Shown here piece after piece: positions 51,708 to 60,972 of a stretch of DNA of 64,000 bases. A model generated the notes under the pieces. The model was given only the letters and a program-made list of their open reading frames with translations. It was not told where the DNA came from and searched no databases. Numbering within the stretch: the first letter of the stretch is position 1; every line of letters starts with the position of its first letter. The position numbers and the translations under genes were made by a program. The stretch comes from Gemmatimonadota bacterium (GTDB lineage: Bacteria; Latescibacterota; UBA2968; UBA8231): positions 144,821-208,820 of the forward strand of contig VXML01000034.1 in assembly GCA_009841115.1 (NCBI GenBank), read 5' to 3'.

Positions 51708-52424
51708 ATGGAAAAAGTCAGATATTCCGATTTGTTGCCGTGGGAGTTTCGCCAGCGGCTGGCGGCTAAGCCAGTTGCCTATCTGCCGCTGGGCACGCTC
51801 GAATGGCATGGCGAGCACTTGCCCTTGGGCAGCGACGCGATCCAGAGCGAAGGGCTGATGATCGAGTGCGCCAAGCGCTTTGGCGGGATCGTCATGCCGC
51901 CAATTCACCTCGGGCCGGATCGGGCGTGGGATCGCGGCGGAGGCAAAGTGCTCCACGGCATGGACTGCGCCGACAGCACCGATCCCCACCGGCAACTAGA
52001 CGGTAGCTGCTATTGGGTGTCGGACGGATTTTTCGGAATGCTAGTCGATGCGATCTTAGAGCAGATCAAGCGCGCGGGTTTCAAGTTTGTGTTTGCCGAC
52101 GGACACGGGCCGAGCCGCTGGGCTTGGCGCGAAGCCATGGCCGAGCGGGAGCAGCGCTTCGGCCTCAAGTTGGCGGGAGTTACGGACGAAGTAGCACAGG
52201 AATGGAAAAGCCAGATGGACCACGCCGCGCGCAACGAGACTTCGCTAGTGATGCACTATCAAGAGGATTTGGTAGATATCGGACAATTGTCGGCAGATCG
52301 GAGCGTGTGGCCGCAAGGAGTCGGCGGAGAGGACCCACGCGACGCCTGCGCCGCATACGGGCGGGAGTGCATGGAGCGTTCCGTGGAAATTGTCGGGCGA
52401 CTAATTGCAGAAAGCGGGGTTTAG
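51708..52424 (+). CDS. Creatininase-family amidohydrolase
   Basis: 238 residues, ATG at 51708 after AAAGGAGA. Metal-binding motifs LPLGTLEWHGEHLPLGSDA (Glu-x-His...Asp) and FADGHGPS (His) define the family. Members include creatininase, MftE-like peptidases and sugar-amide hydrolases. Here the operon context (dehydratases, hydroxyacid dehydrogenase) suggests hydrolysis of an amide or lactam in a catabolic route. Confidence 0.88.
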   Translation: MEKVRYSDLLPWEFRQRLAAKPVAYLPLGTLEWHGEHLPLGSDAIQSEGLMIECAKRFGGIVMPPIHLGPDRAWDRGGGKVLHGMDCADSTDPHRQLDGSCYWVSDGFFGMLVDAILEQIKRAGFKFVFADGHGPSRWAWREAMAEREQRFGLKLAGVTDEVAQEWKSQMDHAARNETSLVMHYQEDLVDIGQLSADRSVWPQGVGGEDPRDACAAYGRECMERSVEIVGRLIAESGV

Positions 52425-52472
52425 GCTACTTATCACCGGCGACCTCGGTCGCCATCTTCAAAAGGACAACGC

Positions 52473-53606
52473 ATGAAAATCACCCAAGTAGAGACCATTC
52501 GCTTCAAAACCATCACCAATACCGAGCGCGACTCCGACGGCCACGGCCATCCCGGCCCCGAGCGCGAAACCATCCAGACCCTGCTGCAGATAGACACTGA
52601 CGAAGGCGTCTCCGGCTACTGGTTTAGTGCCAATGCCCAAGTTATCGACAGCCTCGTCAAACCCGCGATCATCGGCGAAGACCCCTTTTACCGCGAAAAA
52701 ATCTGGCGCGACCTCAACCACCGCCAGCGCCTCAATCTGGGCACGCTGTCCGACCAAGTGCTCATGTCCGTTGACCTAGCCCTGTGGGATCTGGCCGGAC
52801 GCGCCCTAGAGCAACCCGTGTACAAACTGTTGGGCGGCTTGCGCGACAAAGTGCCAGCCTATGCCTCCACCATGTGCGGCGACGACCTCAAAGGCGGCTT
52901 GGCCACGCCCGAGGATTACGCCAATTACGCCCAGTGGTGCATGGAGCGCGGGTACCCCGCCTTCAAATTGCACACTTGGCAACCCCCCTACGCCGGCGCG
53001 CCCGACCCCAAACGCGACATTGAAGCCTGCGCCGCCGTGCGCGACGCCGTCGGCCCCGATGTGCCCTGTATGCTCGACCCCTACCACTACTACGACCGCG
53101 AGGCCGCCCTATTCCTAGCCAAAGAACTGGAAAAGCTCGACTATTACTGGATGGAAGAACCCATGGACGAACATAGCATGTCGTCCTACATCTGGCTGTG
53201 CGAACAGACCAGCTTGCCGATCTGCGGCCCTGAGACCTGTGAGGGCAAAATGTACGTGCGCGCCGAGTGGATCAAAGCCGGTGCCTGCGACATCAGCCGC
53301 TGCGGCGTGGGCGACGTGGGTGGCCTCACCCCCTTGATGAAAACCGTGCATCTGTGCGAATCATTTGGCATGCGCTGCGAGATCCACGGCGGCGGCCCCG
53401 GCAACCTGCACGCCCTGTGCGCCATGCACAACGGCGAGTTCTACGAACGCGGCCTGTTGCACCCCTTCATCGACTTCGACCAACCCGCCCCGTGGTTGCA
53501 CGAACACGGCGAACTCATGGACGATCAGGGCTTTGTCCACGTCCCCCAACGGCCTGGGTTGGGGATGAATATCAACTGGGATTATATCGAGAAGAATAAA
53601 ATCTGA
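52473..53606 (+). CDS. Enolase-superfamily dehydratase (MR/MLE family)
   Basis: 377 residues from the ATG at 52473 (AAAAGGACAACGC upstream). Capping domain then barrel: FKLHTWQPP (Lys), MLDPYHYYD (metal Asp), YWMEEPMDE (metal Glu), ICGPETCEGK (third metal Glu) and a late IHGGGPGN His. All acidic ligands are present, in contrast to the paralogues at 37877 and 59749. Likely a sugar-acid dehydratase. Third enzyme of the operon with 50440. Confidence 0.88.
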   Translation: MKITQVETIRFKTITNTERDSDGHGHPGPERETIQTLLQIDTDEGVSGYWFSANAQVIDSLVKPAIIGEDPFYREKIWRDLNHRQRLNLGTLSDQVLMSVDLALWDLAGRALEQPVYKLLGGLRDKVPAYASTMCGDDLKGGLATPEDYANYAQWCMERGYPAFKLHTWQPPYAGAPDPKRDIEACAAVRDAVGPDVPCMLDPYHYYDREAALFLAKELEKLDYYWMEEPMDEHSMSSYIWLCEQTSLPICGPETCEGKMYVRAEWIKAGACDISRCGVGDVGGLTPLMKTVHLCESFGMRCEIHGGGPGNLHALCAMHNGEFYERGLLHPFIDFDQPAPWLHEHGELMDDQGFVHVPQRPGLGMNINWDYIEKNKI

Positions 53607-53641
53607 GCTAATGATCCATCCATCGATCAAGGAGCAAGCCA

Positions 53642-54667
53642 TTGGCCTCCATGACATTGCCAAAGGATAACTGGGAGACGGTTCCCGCTGATGAAGCCGG
53701 CTTCGATCCCGATCGCCTGCACAAAGCCAAAGTCTGGCTGGACGAGCGCGTGGCAGACCGCAAGTACCGCTTCGAGATCGTGCGGGGCGGCAAGCTCGTC
53801 GTCGAGTGGAACCATCGGGTCGAGCGCGATGAGAAGCTGGCGATAGCCTCGACGTGGAAGTCGATGCTGTCGAATGTATTGGGCATCGCCGTCGCCGAGG
53901 GGAAATTGCCTTCGGTTGACGCGGCGATCTACGATTACTGGCCTGAATATATGGACGTGCCGGAAGGGACCGGCCCGAAGGACGGCCGCTACGCCTTCCC
54001 GAAAGACCGCCATATTACCTTTCGCCAGCTCATATCGAATACCTCCGGCTATATGAAGCCCGGCGAAGAGCCCGGGACGGTGTTCCACTACCAGAGTTGG
54101 GGAATGAATATCCTTTCACACGCCGTGGCGCACCTATACGGCTATTACGACGCGCAAGACCCAGAGAAATCCGACGGCTGCATGCGGCTGATGCGGGAGA
54201 AGTTGGCGGAGCCGCTCGGCGCGGCATGGGCGTTCTCATCGGGCACCATGGATCTGCACCCCTCGGCGCGACAGCATATTTTCGGCTATGGCACGAGGAT
54301 CTCGACCACCGCGCTCGACTTGGCTCGCACCGGGTGGCTGTGGTGCAATTACGGCCGCTGGGGAGATGCACAGCTCGTGCCGGAAGCGTGGATGCGCGAT
54401 TCGACTCAGGTCGCGCCACATATCAAGGCGCACTGCCCCGAAAATGACTGGCTCTACGGGAACGGGTTCTGGAGCAACTCCGAGGGCATGATCTGGCCTG
54501 AGTTGCCGCGCGACGGCTTTCATTCGTGGGGTGCCGGCGGCCATTACACCGCCGTATTCCCCGGCGAGGAACTGGTGATCGTGCAAAACCCGGATCCGCT
54601 CGGGGTGCGCGGTGGCGAAGGGGCCAATCCGGAGCTAATCGAACTGGTTTTCTCGGCCTGCGACTAG
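53642..54667 (+). CDS. Beta-lactamase-fold serine hydrolase (class C/esterase family)
   Basis: 341 residues with a TTG start at 53642, 7 bases after GGAG; an in-frame ATG at 53651 is too far from the site. Ser70-x-x-Lys73 (STWK) is the nucleophile motif, TGWLWCNYGRWG and HSWGAGGHYT resemble the later active-site segments. No signal peptide. Likely an esterase, amidase or D-aminopeptidase. Last gene of the plus-strand operon, convergent with the GNAT gene. Confidence 0.85.
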   Translation: MASMTLPKDNWETVPADEAGFDPDRLHKAKVWLDERVADRKYRFEIVRGGKLVVEWNHRVERDEKLAIASTWKSMLSNVLGIAVAEGKLPSVDAAIYDYWPEYMDVPEGTGPKDGRYAFPKDRHITFRQLISNTSGYMKPGEEPGTVFHYQSWGMNILSHAVAHLYGYYDAQDPEKSDGCMRLMREKLAEPLGAAWAFSSGTMDLHPSARQHIFGYGTRISTTALDLARTGWLWCNYGRWGDAQLVPEAWMRDSTQVAPHIKAHCPENDWLYGNGFWSNSEGMIWPELPRDGFHSWGAGGHYTAVFPGEELVIVQNPDPLGVRGGEGANPELIELVFSACD

Positions 54668-54708
54668 ACGGACGCGATCGCTTAAGGGTTGACGCTGACT
54701 TGCGCCCT

Positions 54709-55785
54709 TCAGTCCGCGCCGCCAGCTCGCTCCCGCTGCCAGTCCTTGCGCCCCCCGTAGTAGTAGCCCTCGTCGAAGAGAACTGCCGCCGTCTGCGCTA
54801 GGGTCCGACCGTACACTACCATATCCACGAACCGCCCATCGACCCGCAGCCGCCGCTTGAAGCGTGTCTCTTCGCCAAATCCAGCTTCCTCAAGCAACTG
54901 CTTCTGATCGCCGTCGCAGTCCGCCAGATAGACATGCAGTACCGCGATCTCCAAGTCTGCGCACCGCTCGACCACCGCACCGAGCAAATCCGCAGTCTGG
55001 CCGCTGAAGGCCGGTGCCACGCGAAAGCTCAATATACCCGTGTGCTGCTCGGCAAAACTCCCCCGCCGTTCGACCGTGGCCAAGCCCATCAAGCGGCGCT
55101 TGGCGTTCTCCAGGGCGAGACAGAACCCCCGCTGACCTTCTAAGCGCCGGAGGGTCTTCACAAAGTGACTCTCGTAGCGAGTGTCGCGGAAACTCTGGCT
55201 CAGGTAGTCCTTCACGATCCACCTCGGCTCGGGATGATTATAGAGCACCGAAGCCCCCGGCAGATCGGCCCAAGTAGCGTCGCGAACCTCGGCCGGACTG
55301 CCGCCGTCGAGGTAGTCGCGGTCAAAGTCTTCAGCACCGGGTGCCAAGTAGCGCATTCCATCTCCGACGAAATAGCGAAATCCATGGCGCTCGTACAGAC
55401 TGCCAGCATGGGGATTAGCCGTACACAGATAGAGCGCCAGTCCCCCAGCTTGCGTAAACTCCTCCACGAGCTGACCTAGCAGGAGCGAAGCAATCCCCTT
55501 GCGCCGGTGCGCCTCGGCAGTCCAGACGAACTCGACGAGCCCCACCTCGCGCGTATCCGCGGGTGTCTGGCAGCCCATGTAGCCCACCAACTCTCCGTCG
55601 ATCTTCCCCAAGTAGTAGGGCGTGTACAGCCAAGGCCGCAGGTTCCCAGCCATCAGGTCGGCGGCAATATCCCCCCACCAGCAAAGGCTGTGCTCTCCAC
55701 CGGGAAAAGGCGGCTCGCACACCTCGATCGTCAACTTTTCGCCGCTGCGGAGTTGAACTGTCGTCGTTTCTGTACCGTTCATCAT
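54709..55785 (-). CDS. GNAT acetyltransferase with tandem domain
   Basis: 358 residues from the ATG at 55785 (another ATG follows at once) behind GAGGTGG. First domain: VEFVWTAEAHRRKGIASLLL with the acetyl-CoA loop (RRKGIA), then YERHGFRYF. A second GNAT-like domain spans about 170-330 (VRDATWADLPG, LSFRVAPAFSG, EAGFGEETRFKRRL) without a clear acetyl-CoA loop, so it may be a structural or substrate-binding repeat. Acetylates an unknown amine. Last gene of the minus-strand operon with the ceramidase-like proteins. Confidence 0.8.
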   Translation of the reverse strand: MMNGTETTTVQLRSGEKLTIEVCEPPFPGGEHSLCWWGDIAADLMAGNLRPWLYTPYYLGKIDGELVGYMGCQTPADTREVGLVEFVWTAEAHRRKGIASLLLGQLVEEFTQAGGLALYLCTANPHAGSLYERHGFRYFVGDGMRYLAPGAEDFDRDYLDGGSPAEVRDATWADLPGASVLYNHPEPRWIVKDYLSQSFRDTRYESHFVKTLRRLEGQRGFCLALENAKRRLMGLATVERRGSFAEQHTGILSFRVAPAFSGQTADLLGAVVERCADLEIAVLHVYLADCDGDQKQLLEEAGFGEETRFKRRLRVDGRFVDMVVYGRTLAQTAAVLFDEGYYYGGRKDWQRERAGGAD

Positions 55786-55819
55786 TTCCACCTCACAAAA
55801 TACGAGTAGATGCGGCTTA

Positions 55820-56992
55820 CTAGACGCGATCCTGTCGGAATAGCGCCTGCCAGATCGCCGCCACCACGGCCCAGTAAATCGCCGCCTGCACAATACCGGA
55901 ACTGGGCAAGATCTCCACGTCGTACCCCGGCACCCGCGTCACCGCATCGCCGAAAGGCCACTTCGGCCGGATGACGTAGTCCGGCTGCGGCGGGCCATCC
56001 GATCCATCCCCGGTGATCACCTCGACGATCCGCGCACCTGCCCGGCGCGCGACCTGATAGGCTTGCATTGGCCGCCGGTAGTATCCGAGAAAAAAGAACA
56101 GATCCCCTCGCTGTAACTCGCGCTCGAGTTCGGCCACCGACGGCGACTCCCCGTCGAGCCGCGCTAGGCGACGCATGTACAGCGGATCGCCCGGCGCTCC
56201 GTGCTGATACACGGGGAAGTGAGAAATCATGCCCGCATGGATGATGCCGCCATCGTTGAGAACCTGAGCACAGACCGCACCGACCCGGTCAATCGCCCCG
56301 GCTTCCTCCTCGATCAGAGCGAGCAGAATCCCTCCGATTGCGTCCAAGTAGTCCCCACCCACCTGTCCTGGAGGCATCGCCGGCACTTGGTGTGTCGGAT
56401 GGAACCGCGAGCCGACAAACCGGGCATTGCGATCCCTCGCCCCTGCCACCAGCACACTCTGATACATGGCAGGCATCCGCCCGCTCCGGCTCAAGGCGGC
56501 CACGATCTCGCCGGTAAAGGTCCACAAGACAACCAAATTCTGCAGGGAGATCAGCGGGTATCCCTCACCGCCGAATGGAGCGGTCACTGACTCTGACAGG
56601 GGGATGGCGCTCTCCAAGAATAGGTCGACACCCATCTGCGAATCCGCCCCACCCCACAAGGCCGGCCCAATGCAGACGATCAGGGCACCCGAGGCGCGCA
56701 GGTCCCGCAACAACTCCAACTCCTGGTCCGGCGAGGCACCCGACCACCCGAGAATCACCACGTCATTCGGTGACAGCACCGTCTCGGGCGTCCACTCCTC
56801 GGCCAACATCAGCCCACCAGAGCGGATGAAGCCCTCCGACGTAAAGTCCGGCCGCACACTAGCCAGCAGTAACCGTCCATCCGCTACAAGGCGTCCAGCA
56901 ACGTGATCGGCGGCCTCCGAGATTACCGGCAGCCGCAGCCGCAGGCCCTCAACTCCGGCCAAGATCGCTGCAAGATAATCCACGCAATTCAC
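55820..56992 (-). CDS. SIS-like (sugar isomerase-fold) protein of uncertain function
   Basis: 390 residues, GTG start at 56992 overlapping the previous stop (GTGA). The segments RLVADGRLLLASVRPDFTSE and NDVVILGWSGASPDQE look like a SIS phosphosugar-binding fold, and RRAGARIVEVITGDGSDG suggests a second copy. SIS domains bind phosphorylated sugars in isomerases and regulators. No metal or kinase motif seen. Its place among amide/lipid hydrolases is unusual. Confident only of the fold resemblance. Confidence 0.5.
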   Translation of the reverse strand: MNCVDYLAAILAGVEGLRLRLPVISEAADHVAGRLVADGRLLLASVRPDFTSEGFIRSGGLMLAEEWTPETVLSPNDVVILGWSGASPDQELELLRDLRASGALIVCIGPALWGGADSQMGVDLFLESAIPLSESVTAPFGGEGYPLISLQNLVVLWTFTGEIVAALSRSGRMPAMYQSVLVAGARDRNARFVGSRFHPTHQVPAMPPGQVGGDYLDAIGGILLALIEEEAGAIDRVGAVCAQVLNDGGIIHAGMISHFPVYQHGAPGDPLYMRRLARLDGESPSVAELERELQRGDLFFFLGYYRRPMQAYQVARRAGARIVEVITGDGSDGPPQPDYVIRPKWPFGDAVTRVPGYDVEILPSSGIVQAAIYWAVVAAIWQALFRQDRV

Positions 56993-58308
56993 TCTGCCGC
57001 AGCCAGTTCCAAGGCCCGAAGTGCCCCGTCGGTCAGGACTCGATCCGCGTCATCGCGCAGAAAGCGCCCCTGGTGGCTAGCCCTCGCATCGAGGACCTCG
57101 TAGCCCCCGTAGGGCACCTCCTCACTCGTCGGCACGTAGCCGATGGCACCGTTGGCGTACCCCACCGGCAGGGTCAAGGAGAAGGGCGATGCCTCGGCAA
57201 TCGCCAGCCCCGTCTCGACGAAGATCTCCCCCGGCAGGCCGATGAGAGCCACGTCGTCCAAGGCCACGACCTGCAGGTCTAGGGGCAGACCTGTGGCCAC
57301 CGAGCCGCTCTGACACGCCTCAAGCCGCTCCTTGGCGGCAAAATAGCGGCGGCAGACCTGCCAACTCCGATGGTACTCGCCCTTGAGTTGGCGAAAGGCC
57401 GGCTCCCACTCCGCTAATTCGCGCTCGCACTCCTGCTGCGACGGCATGGGCTGAAGAGGCAGCTCAAAAGCATGCTGGGCACAGCGCAACCGGCCGCCCC
57501 GTCTCAGGTCGTCTCGGGCCAACACCGTCTGCAGCACCGCGTCACCGGCTCTGGTGCCGTGGCGCCCGGCCAAGTCATAGGAACCGCGCGGATGAGGGTT
57601 GATATTGCCGGCACAACCGTTGACGAACAGTGCCGTCACGCCCGTCAGTTGGGCCTCGATCAACTGCATGGCGTGGCCCATCCAATCGGCTGTGAACAAG
57701 TAGTTGTCGCTCACTAGGCAGGTTCCGTGGGCCGCATGCTGGTAGATCACCGCCAGTGGCCCGCCGTCGTCGCGCTCAAACCACACCGCATCGACCCAAG
57801 GCGCCACCGCTCCGTCGGGGTTGACGCCGATGCGAGTCGTACCATCCGCCTGTCGCTCCCTGCGGTTGACGCCGACCTGTAGCGGATGACGGCCCGTGCC
57901 CCAGCGCACGGGCACCGCCGAGGTGGCCGCTTGCAGAGCCGCACCGGCCATGTAGTAGCTCACCGCGTCGATATAAGTGGCGACCTGTTCCTCCAGCGCC
58001 GAAAAGTCAGAGTACATCAGCGGACCACCGTGCGTATGCGAGAAGGCGAGGAATACGTGGGCCGCAGGCACCCCCGTCGCCGCGTGCACCAGCTCGCGCA
58101 CGCGAGCGATCTGCTCCGCCCGCATGCCGAGCAGATCGTTGGCGATGATCACGGCCTGGGTCGAGCCGTCGTCGAGGAACAGGGCGTGAGTGTTGAGGTG
58201 GTCGTATACGCCCTCGGCTCCGTGGTCGCGGGCACCGTACCCTCCCATGGGACAGCCGATCGGTGGAGTGATCCGGGCACCGCCGGCTCCAGCCAGTAAA
58301 TCGTTCAT
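56989..58308 (-). CDS. Neutral ceramidase-like amidohydrolase lacking the nucleophile serine
   Basis: 439 residues from the ATG at 58308 with GGAGAAGAG upstream. Ceramidase N-terminal domain signs: FSHTHGGPLMY (zinc His residues 91 and 93) and IYQHAAHGT (His191/194). The GDVSPN nucleophile motif reads GNINPH (residues 234-239), with Asn in place of Ser. True neutral ceramidases need this Ser, so the enzyme probably has another activity. Length is shorter than ceramidases (about 650) since the C-terminal domain is missing. Confidence 0.75.
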   Translation of the reverse strand: MNDLLAGAGGARITPPIGCPMGGYGARDHGAEGVYDHLNTHALFLDDGSTQAVIIANDLLGMRAEQIARVRELVHAATGVPAAHVFLAFSHTHGGPLMYSDFSALEEQVATYIDAVSYYMAGAALQAATSAVPVRWGTGRHPLQVGVNRRERQADGTTRIGVNPDGAVAPWVDAVWFERDDGGPLAVIYQHAAHGTCLVSDNYLFTADWMGHAMQLIEAQLTGVTALFVNGCAGNINPHPRGSYDLAGRHGTRAGDAVLQTVLARDDLRRGGRLRCAQHAFELPLQPMPSQQECERELAEWEPAFRQLKGEYHRSWQVCRRYFAAKERLEACQSGSVATGLPLDLQVVALDDVALIGLPGEIFVETGLAIAEASPFSLTLPVGYANGAIGYVPTSEEVPYGGYEVLDARASHQGRFLRDDADRVLTDGALRALELAAAE

Positions 58309-58333
58309 TATTCTCTTCTCCTGCTCTCGTTGG

Positions 58334-59620
58334 TTAAAGGCCCCGCAGGACCTTCTCAATGGCAGCGCGCACGATTTTTTCCGACCGCCCCGACACAAAG
58401 GCGTCCACCGGCTCGTATCCCCCCTCGGCAAAGGAACTCGCCAAGGTTATATACCCGGTCCCCAAATCCCCGTATCCCGCTACTGCGACAAAAGCGTCTG
58501 GACGACTCTCCTGCGCGTGCAGTTGGTATTCGATAAATATCTCGCCCGGCAAATGGACCACCGCCACCCGGTCGTTGAGGTGCAAACAAGTGATGGGAAT
58601 GGGCCGCTCGCGGCGGCGCAGATACGTCAGCATGAGGGCGGCTTTGCTGTGTACTTTGGCCCCGGTGGCCGCCGAGGCGATTTGTGCCAGCAGGTTTTCC
58701 TCGACGAGATCCTCCCTCGGCGGCAGCCGTACCGGCTCGACCGTCCAGCGCACGCGCTCCAGCGGCTGCCGCGCACTGCCCTGCTCCGCCTCCAACATAG
58801 CCCGATGGATGCTCCCGGTGAACAATTCCCGGTTGTCAGCAATGCCATCATTGTACTTGCCCGCGGTGACATTGCCCGCGCAGCCGGTGAAGTATATGTG
58901 CGGCACGCCGCTTTCTTCTCTGCGGCGGTTGCGCGCCAAGCCGACGAATTCAGGCGTCACCAGTCCGGTGCCGTCCTCGCTGGTGGGATGGACGGCGTAG
59001 TAGTGCAACAGGGCCAGAGCGGTCTCCCCCTGATAAAAGCCAATCGTCTTTAGCATGGGGTCGATGATACCCTCGGGAGCGTCCCGCACTTGTGGGTCGC
59101 GGCACTGAGTCCAGCGCACCCCAGCCACCTTGCCGTCTGGCCCCATCACCCGCCGATTGGAGGCAATTTTCTCGACTTTGGCCTGACCCACCGCAATATC
59201 CGTGCAGGGCTGCAGCTTGGTCATAGCCTCGCCCGCCGCTTGCGCTGCTTGCGCCCGTACTTTTTCAGCCCAATCCCCGGCCATGATGATATTGGGACAG
59301 CCGTGGGCGTCGAGAATGTCCTGAGCATCGCGGTCGGGCCAAGGCGTATCGTGGGCGTGGATACAGTGCACAGCCACGCGCTCGGCCTCGGTACCCACGG
59401 CCTGAGCCAGTTCCCCGCGCCAGCGGTCGTAATCGCCATTGCTCAACTCAGCCCAGTCCAAGGCGCACAAAACCATGGGCAATTGATCGTCCGGCACTAA
59501 AATCAGCCCCAAGGCGGACAGCGGGTCGGCTACCCCCTTAGCCGGTGGATACCACCCCGCACAGAGCGGATGGCCCAGCGGCGGCGTAACGTCGGATTGA
59601 AACGTGGCAAGTTTCAGCAT
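58334..59620 (-). CDS. Second ceramidase-like protein, Thr in place of nucleophile serine
   Basis: 428 residues, ATG at 59620 with a weak upstream site. The HCIHAHDTPWPD and LHYYAVHPTS segments hold zinc His residues, and the equivalent of GDVSPN is GNVTAG. The same domain architecture as the downstream paralogue (58308), 25 bases apart, indicates duplication followed by divergence. Substrate unknown; could act on N-acyl compounds or cyclic amides. First gene of the operon 59620-54709. Confidence 0.75.
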   Translation of the reverse strand: MLKLATFQSDVTPPLGHPLCAGWYPPAKGVADPLSALGLILVPDDQLPMVLCALDWAELSNGDYDRWRGELAQAVGTEAERVAVHCIHAHDTPWPDRDAQDILDAHGCPNIIMAGDWAEKVRAQAAQAAGEAMTKLQPCTDIAVGQAKVEKIASNRRVMGPDGKVAGVRWTQCRDPQVRDAPEGIIDPMLKTIGFYQGETALALLHYYAVHPTSEDGTGLVTPEFVGLARNRRREESGVPHIYFTGCAGNVTAGKYNDGIADNRELFTGSIHRAMLEAEQGSARQPLERVRWTVEPVRLPPREDLVEENLLAQIASAATGAKVHSKAALMLTYLRRRERPIPITCLHLNDRVAVVHLPGEIFIEYQLHAQESRPDAFVAVAGYGDLGTGYITLASSFAEGGYEPVDAFVSGRSEKIVRAAIEKVLRGL

Positions 59621-59748
59621 GATTTCTCAATGCGAGATGATTGTAGGTATTCCGCGCCGCCCTAATATACGCGGCCACCGCCTTGACAGGCCACCACCCA
59701 AATCAATTATTGGAGGCCCCATCAGAGCTTTTCCAACAGGAGCTTCCC

Positions 59749-60972
59749 ATGAAAATCGCCCACATCGAGCAAATCCCCATCGCCATGCCCCTAGCCAAGC
59801 GCTACGACAACCACGCCGGCCGCATGCGCATGTACGACATGGATCAACATCTAGTAGTTAAGGTGCACGGCGACAATGGGTTAGTCGGCTACGGCGACTA
59901 CGAAGATAACCCCAGGCCCGTACCCCAAGCCGAGATCGACGCGCTCATCGGCACCAACCCTTTCGACTATCTGCTCAACAATTTTCACATGGCTTTGGGC
60001 ATGGCGCTCTACGACCTGATGGGCAAGCACGTAAGCGTGCCCGCATACAAACTAATGGGACAAAAAGTGCGCGACGCCGTCCCCTGCGCCGCCTGGACCC
60101 GCCCCTGCCCGCCCGATGTTTTCGCCGGTGAGATCCAGCGCGCCGTCGATCAGGGCTACCGCGTCTTCAAAATGCACTCGGACGCCCGCTACGACGTCAT
60201 AGAGCAAACCCGAGCTGCGGAAAAGGTAGCACCACCCGGCTTCAAGCTGCACTGGGATCTCAACCACAACCGCACCCTAGGCACGATCCTGCCCATTATC
60301 GCCGAACTGGAAAAATCGCCGATCGTCGGATTTCTCGAAGACCCGCTAGTGTGGAGTGACATCGACGGCTGGCGCACCCTGCGCGAAAAGACCAAAATCC
60401 CCCTCGTCATGCACGTCCCCCAATTGGGCGGCATCCAAGAAGTGATCCGCGGGGTCGCCGATATCTACATGATTGGCGGACGCATCGGCGACACCCTGAC
60501 CTCGGGTTTTGCCTACGGCAAGGCCAATATCCAGTGCCTGATCCAGCAATGCGGCAATACCCTGATGAAGGCCCTCACCCTGCACCAAGCCGCAGTCCTG
60601 CCCACGGCCTCGGCCCATATCGTCAACATCGACGACCAGTTCGAGTCCGATATCGCCGAAAAAATCCCGGTTGTCGAGGGCTTTTCACCTGTGCCCGAAG
60701 GTCCGGGGCTAGGCGTGGAAGTGGACGAAGAAGCTCTGGCCCAAGCCGCCGCCCGCGCCCACCTGCCCAGGTACGACTATATCGGCGTGGTACACTTTGC
60801 CGGCGGCCACAAAGCCTACAGCTTGGGCAGCCCCGCTATCAACCGTCTAACTGGCACTGAAGAGGGCCGCCTCCAGGGCCTCAACTTCGAGTACTGGACC
60901 GACGACGGCTCCGCCGAATACGCCCGAGTTCTCAAGAGATTACAGGACGAAGGGCCGTTTATTGAGAGCTAG
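59749..60972 (+). CDS. Enolase-superfamily (MR/MLE-like) protein with atypical metal site
   Basis: 407 residues from the ATG at 59749, preceded by ACAGGAG. Barrel residues: FKMHSDARYD (Lys region), LHWDLNHN (metal Asp), FLEDPLVWSD (metal Glu). At the third ligand it reads PLVMHVPQ rather than an acid, exactly as in the protein at 37877. This shared change marks a distinct subgroup. Family members are dehydratases or racemases. Divergent from the ceramidase-like operon; its stop overlaps that of the FGGY kinase by 14 bases. Confidence 0.82.
   Translation: MKIAHIEQIPIAMPLAKRYDNHAGRMRMYDMDQHLVVKVHGDNGLVGYGDYEDNPRPVPQAEIDALIGTNPFDYLLNNFHMALGMALYDLMGKHVSVPAYKLMGQKVRDAVPCAAWTRPCPPDVFAGEIQRAVDQGYRVFKMHSDARYDVIEQTRAAEKVAPPGFKLHWDLNHNRTLGTILPIIAELEKSPIVGFLEDPLVWSDIDGWRTLREKTKIPLVMHVPQLGGIQEVIRGVADIYMIGGRIGDTLTSGFAYGKANIQCLIQQCGNTLMKALTLHQAAVLPTASAHIVNIDDQFESDIAEKIPVVEGFSPVPEGPGLGVEVDEEALAQAAARAHLPRYDYIGVVHFAGGHKAYSLGSPAINRLTGTEEGRLQGLNFEYWTDDGSAEYARVLKRLQDEGPFIES

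Noticed and set aside
57886..59053. Overlapping plus-strand ORFs across the ceramidase-like genes
   Set aside because: Shadows caused by high-GC codon bias; no ribosome-binding sites or motifs.
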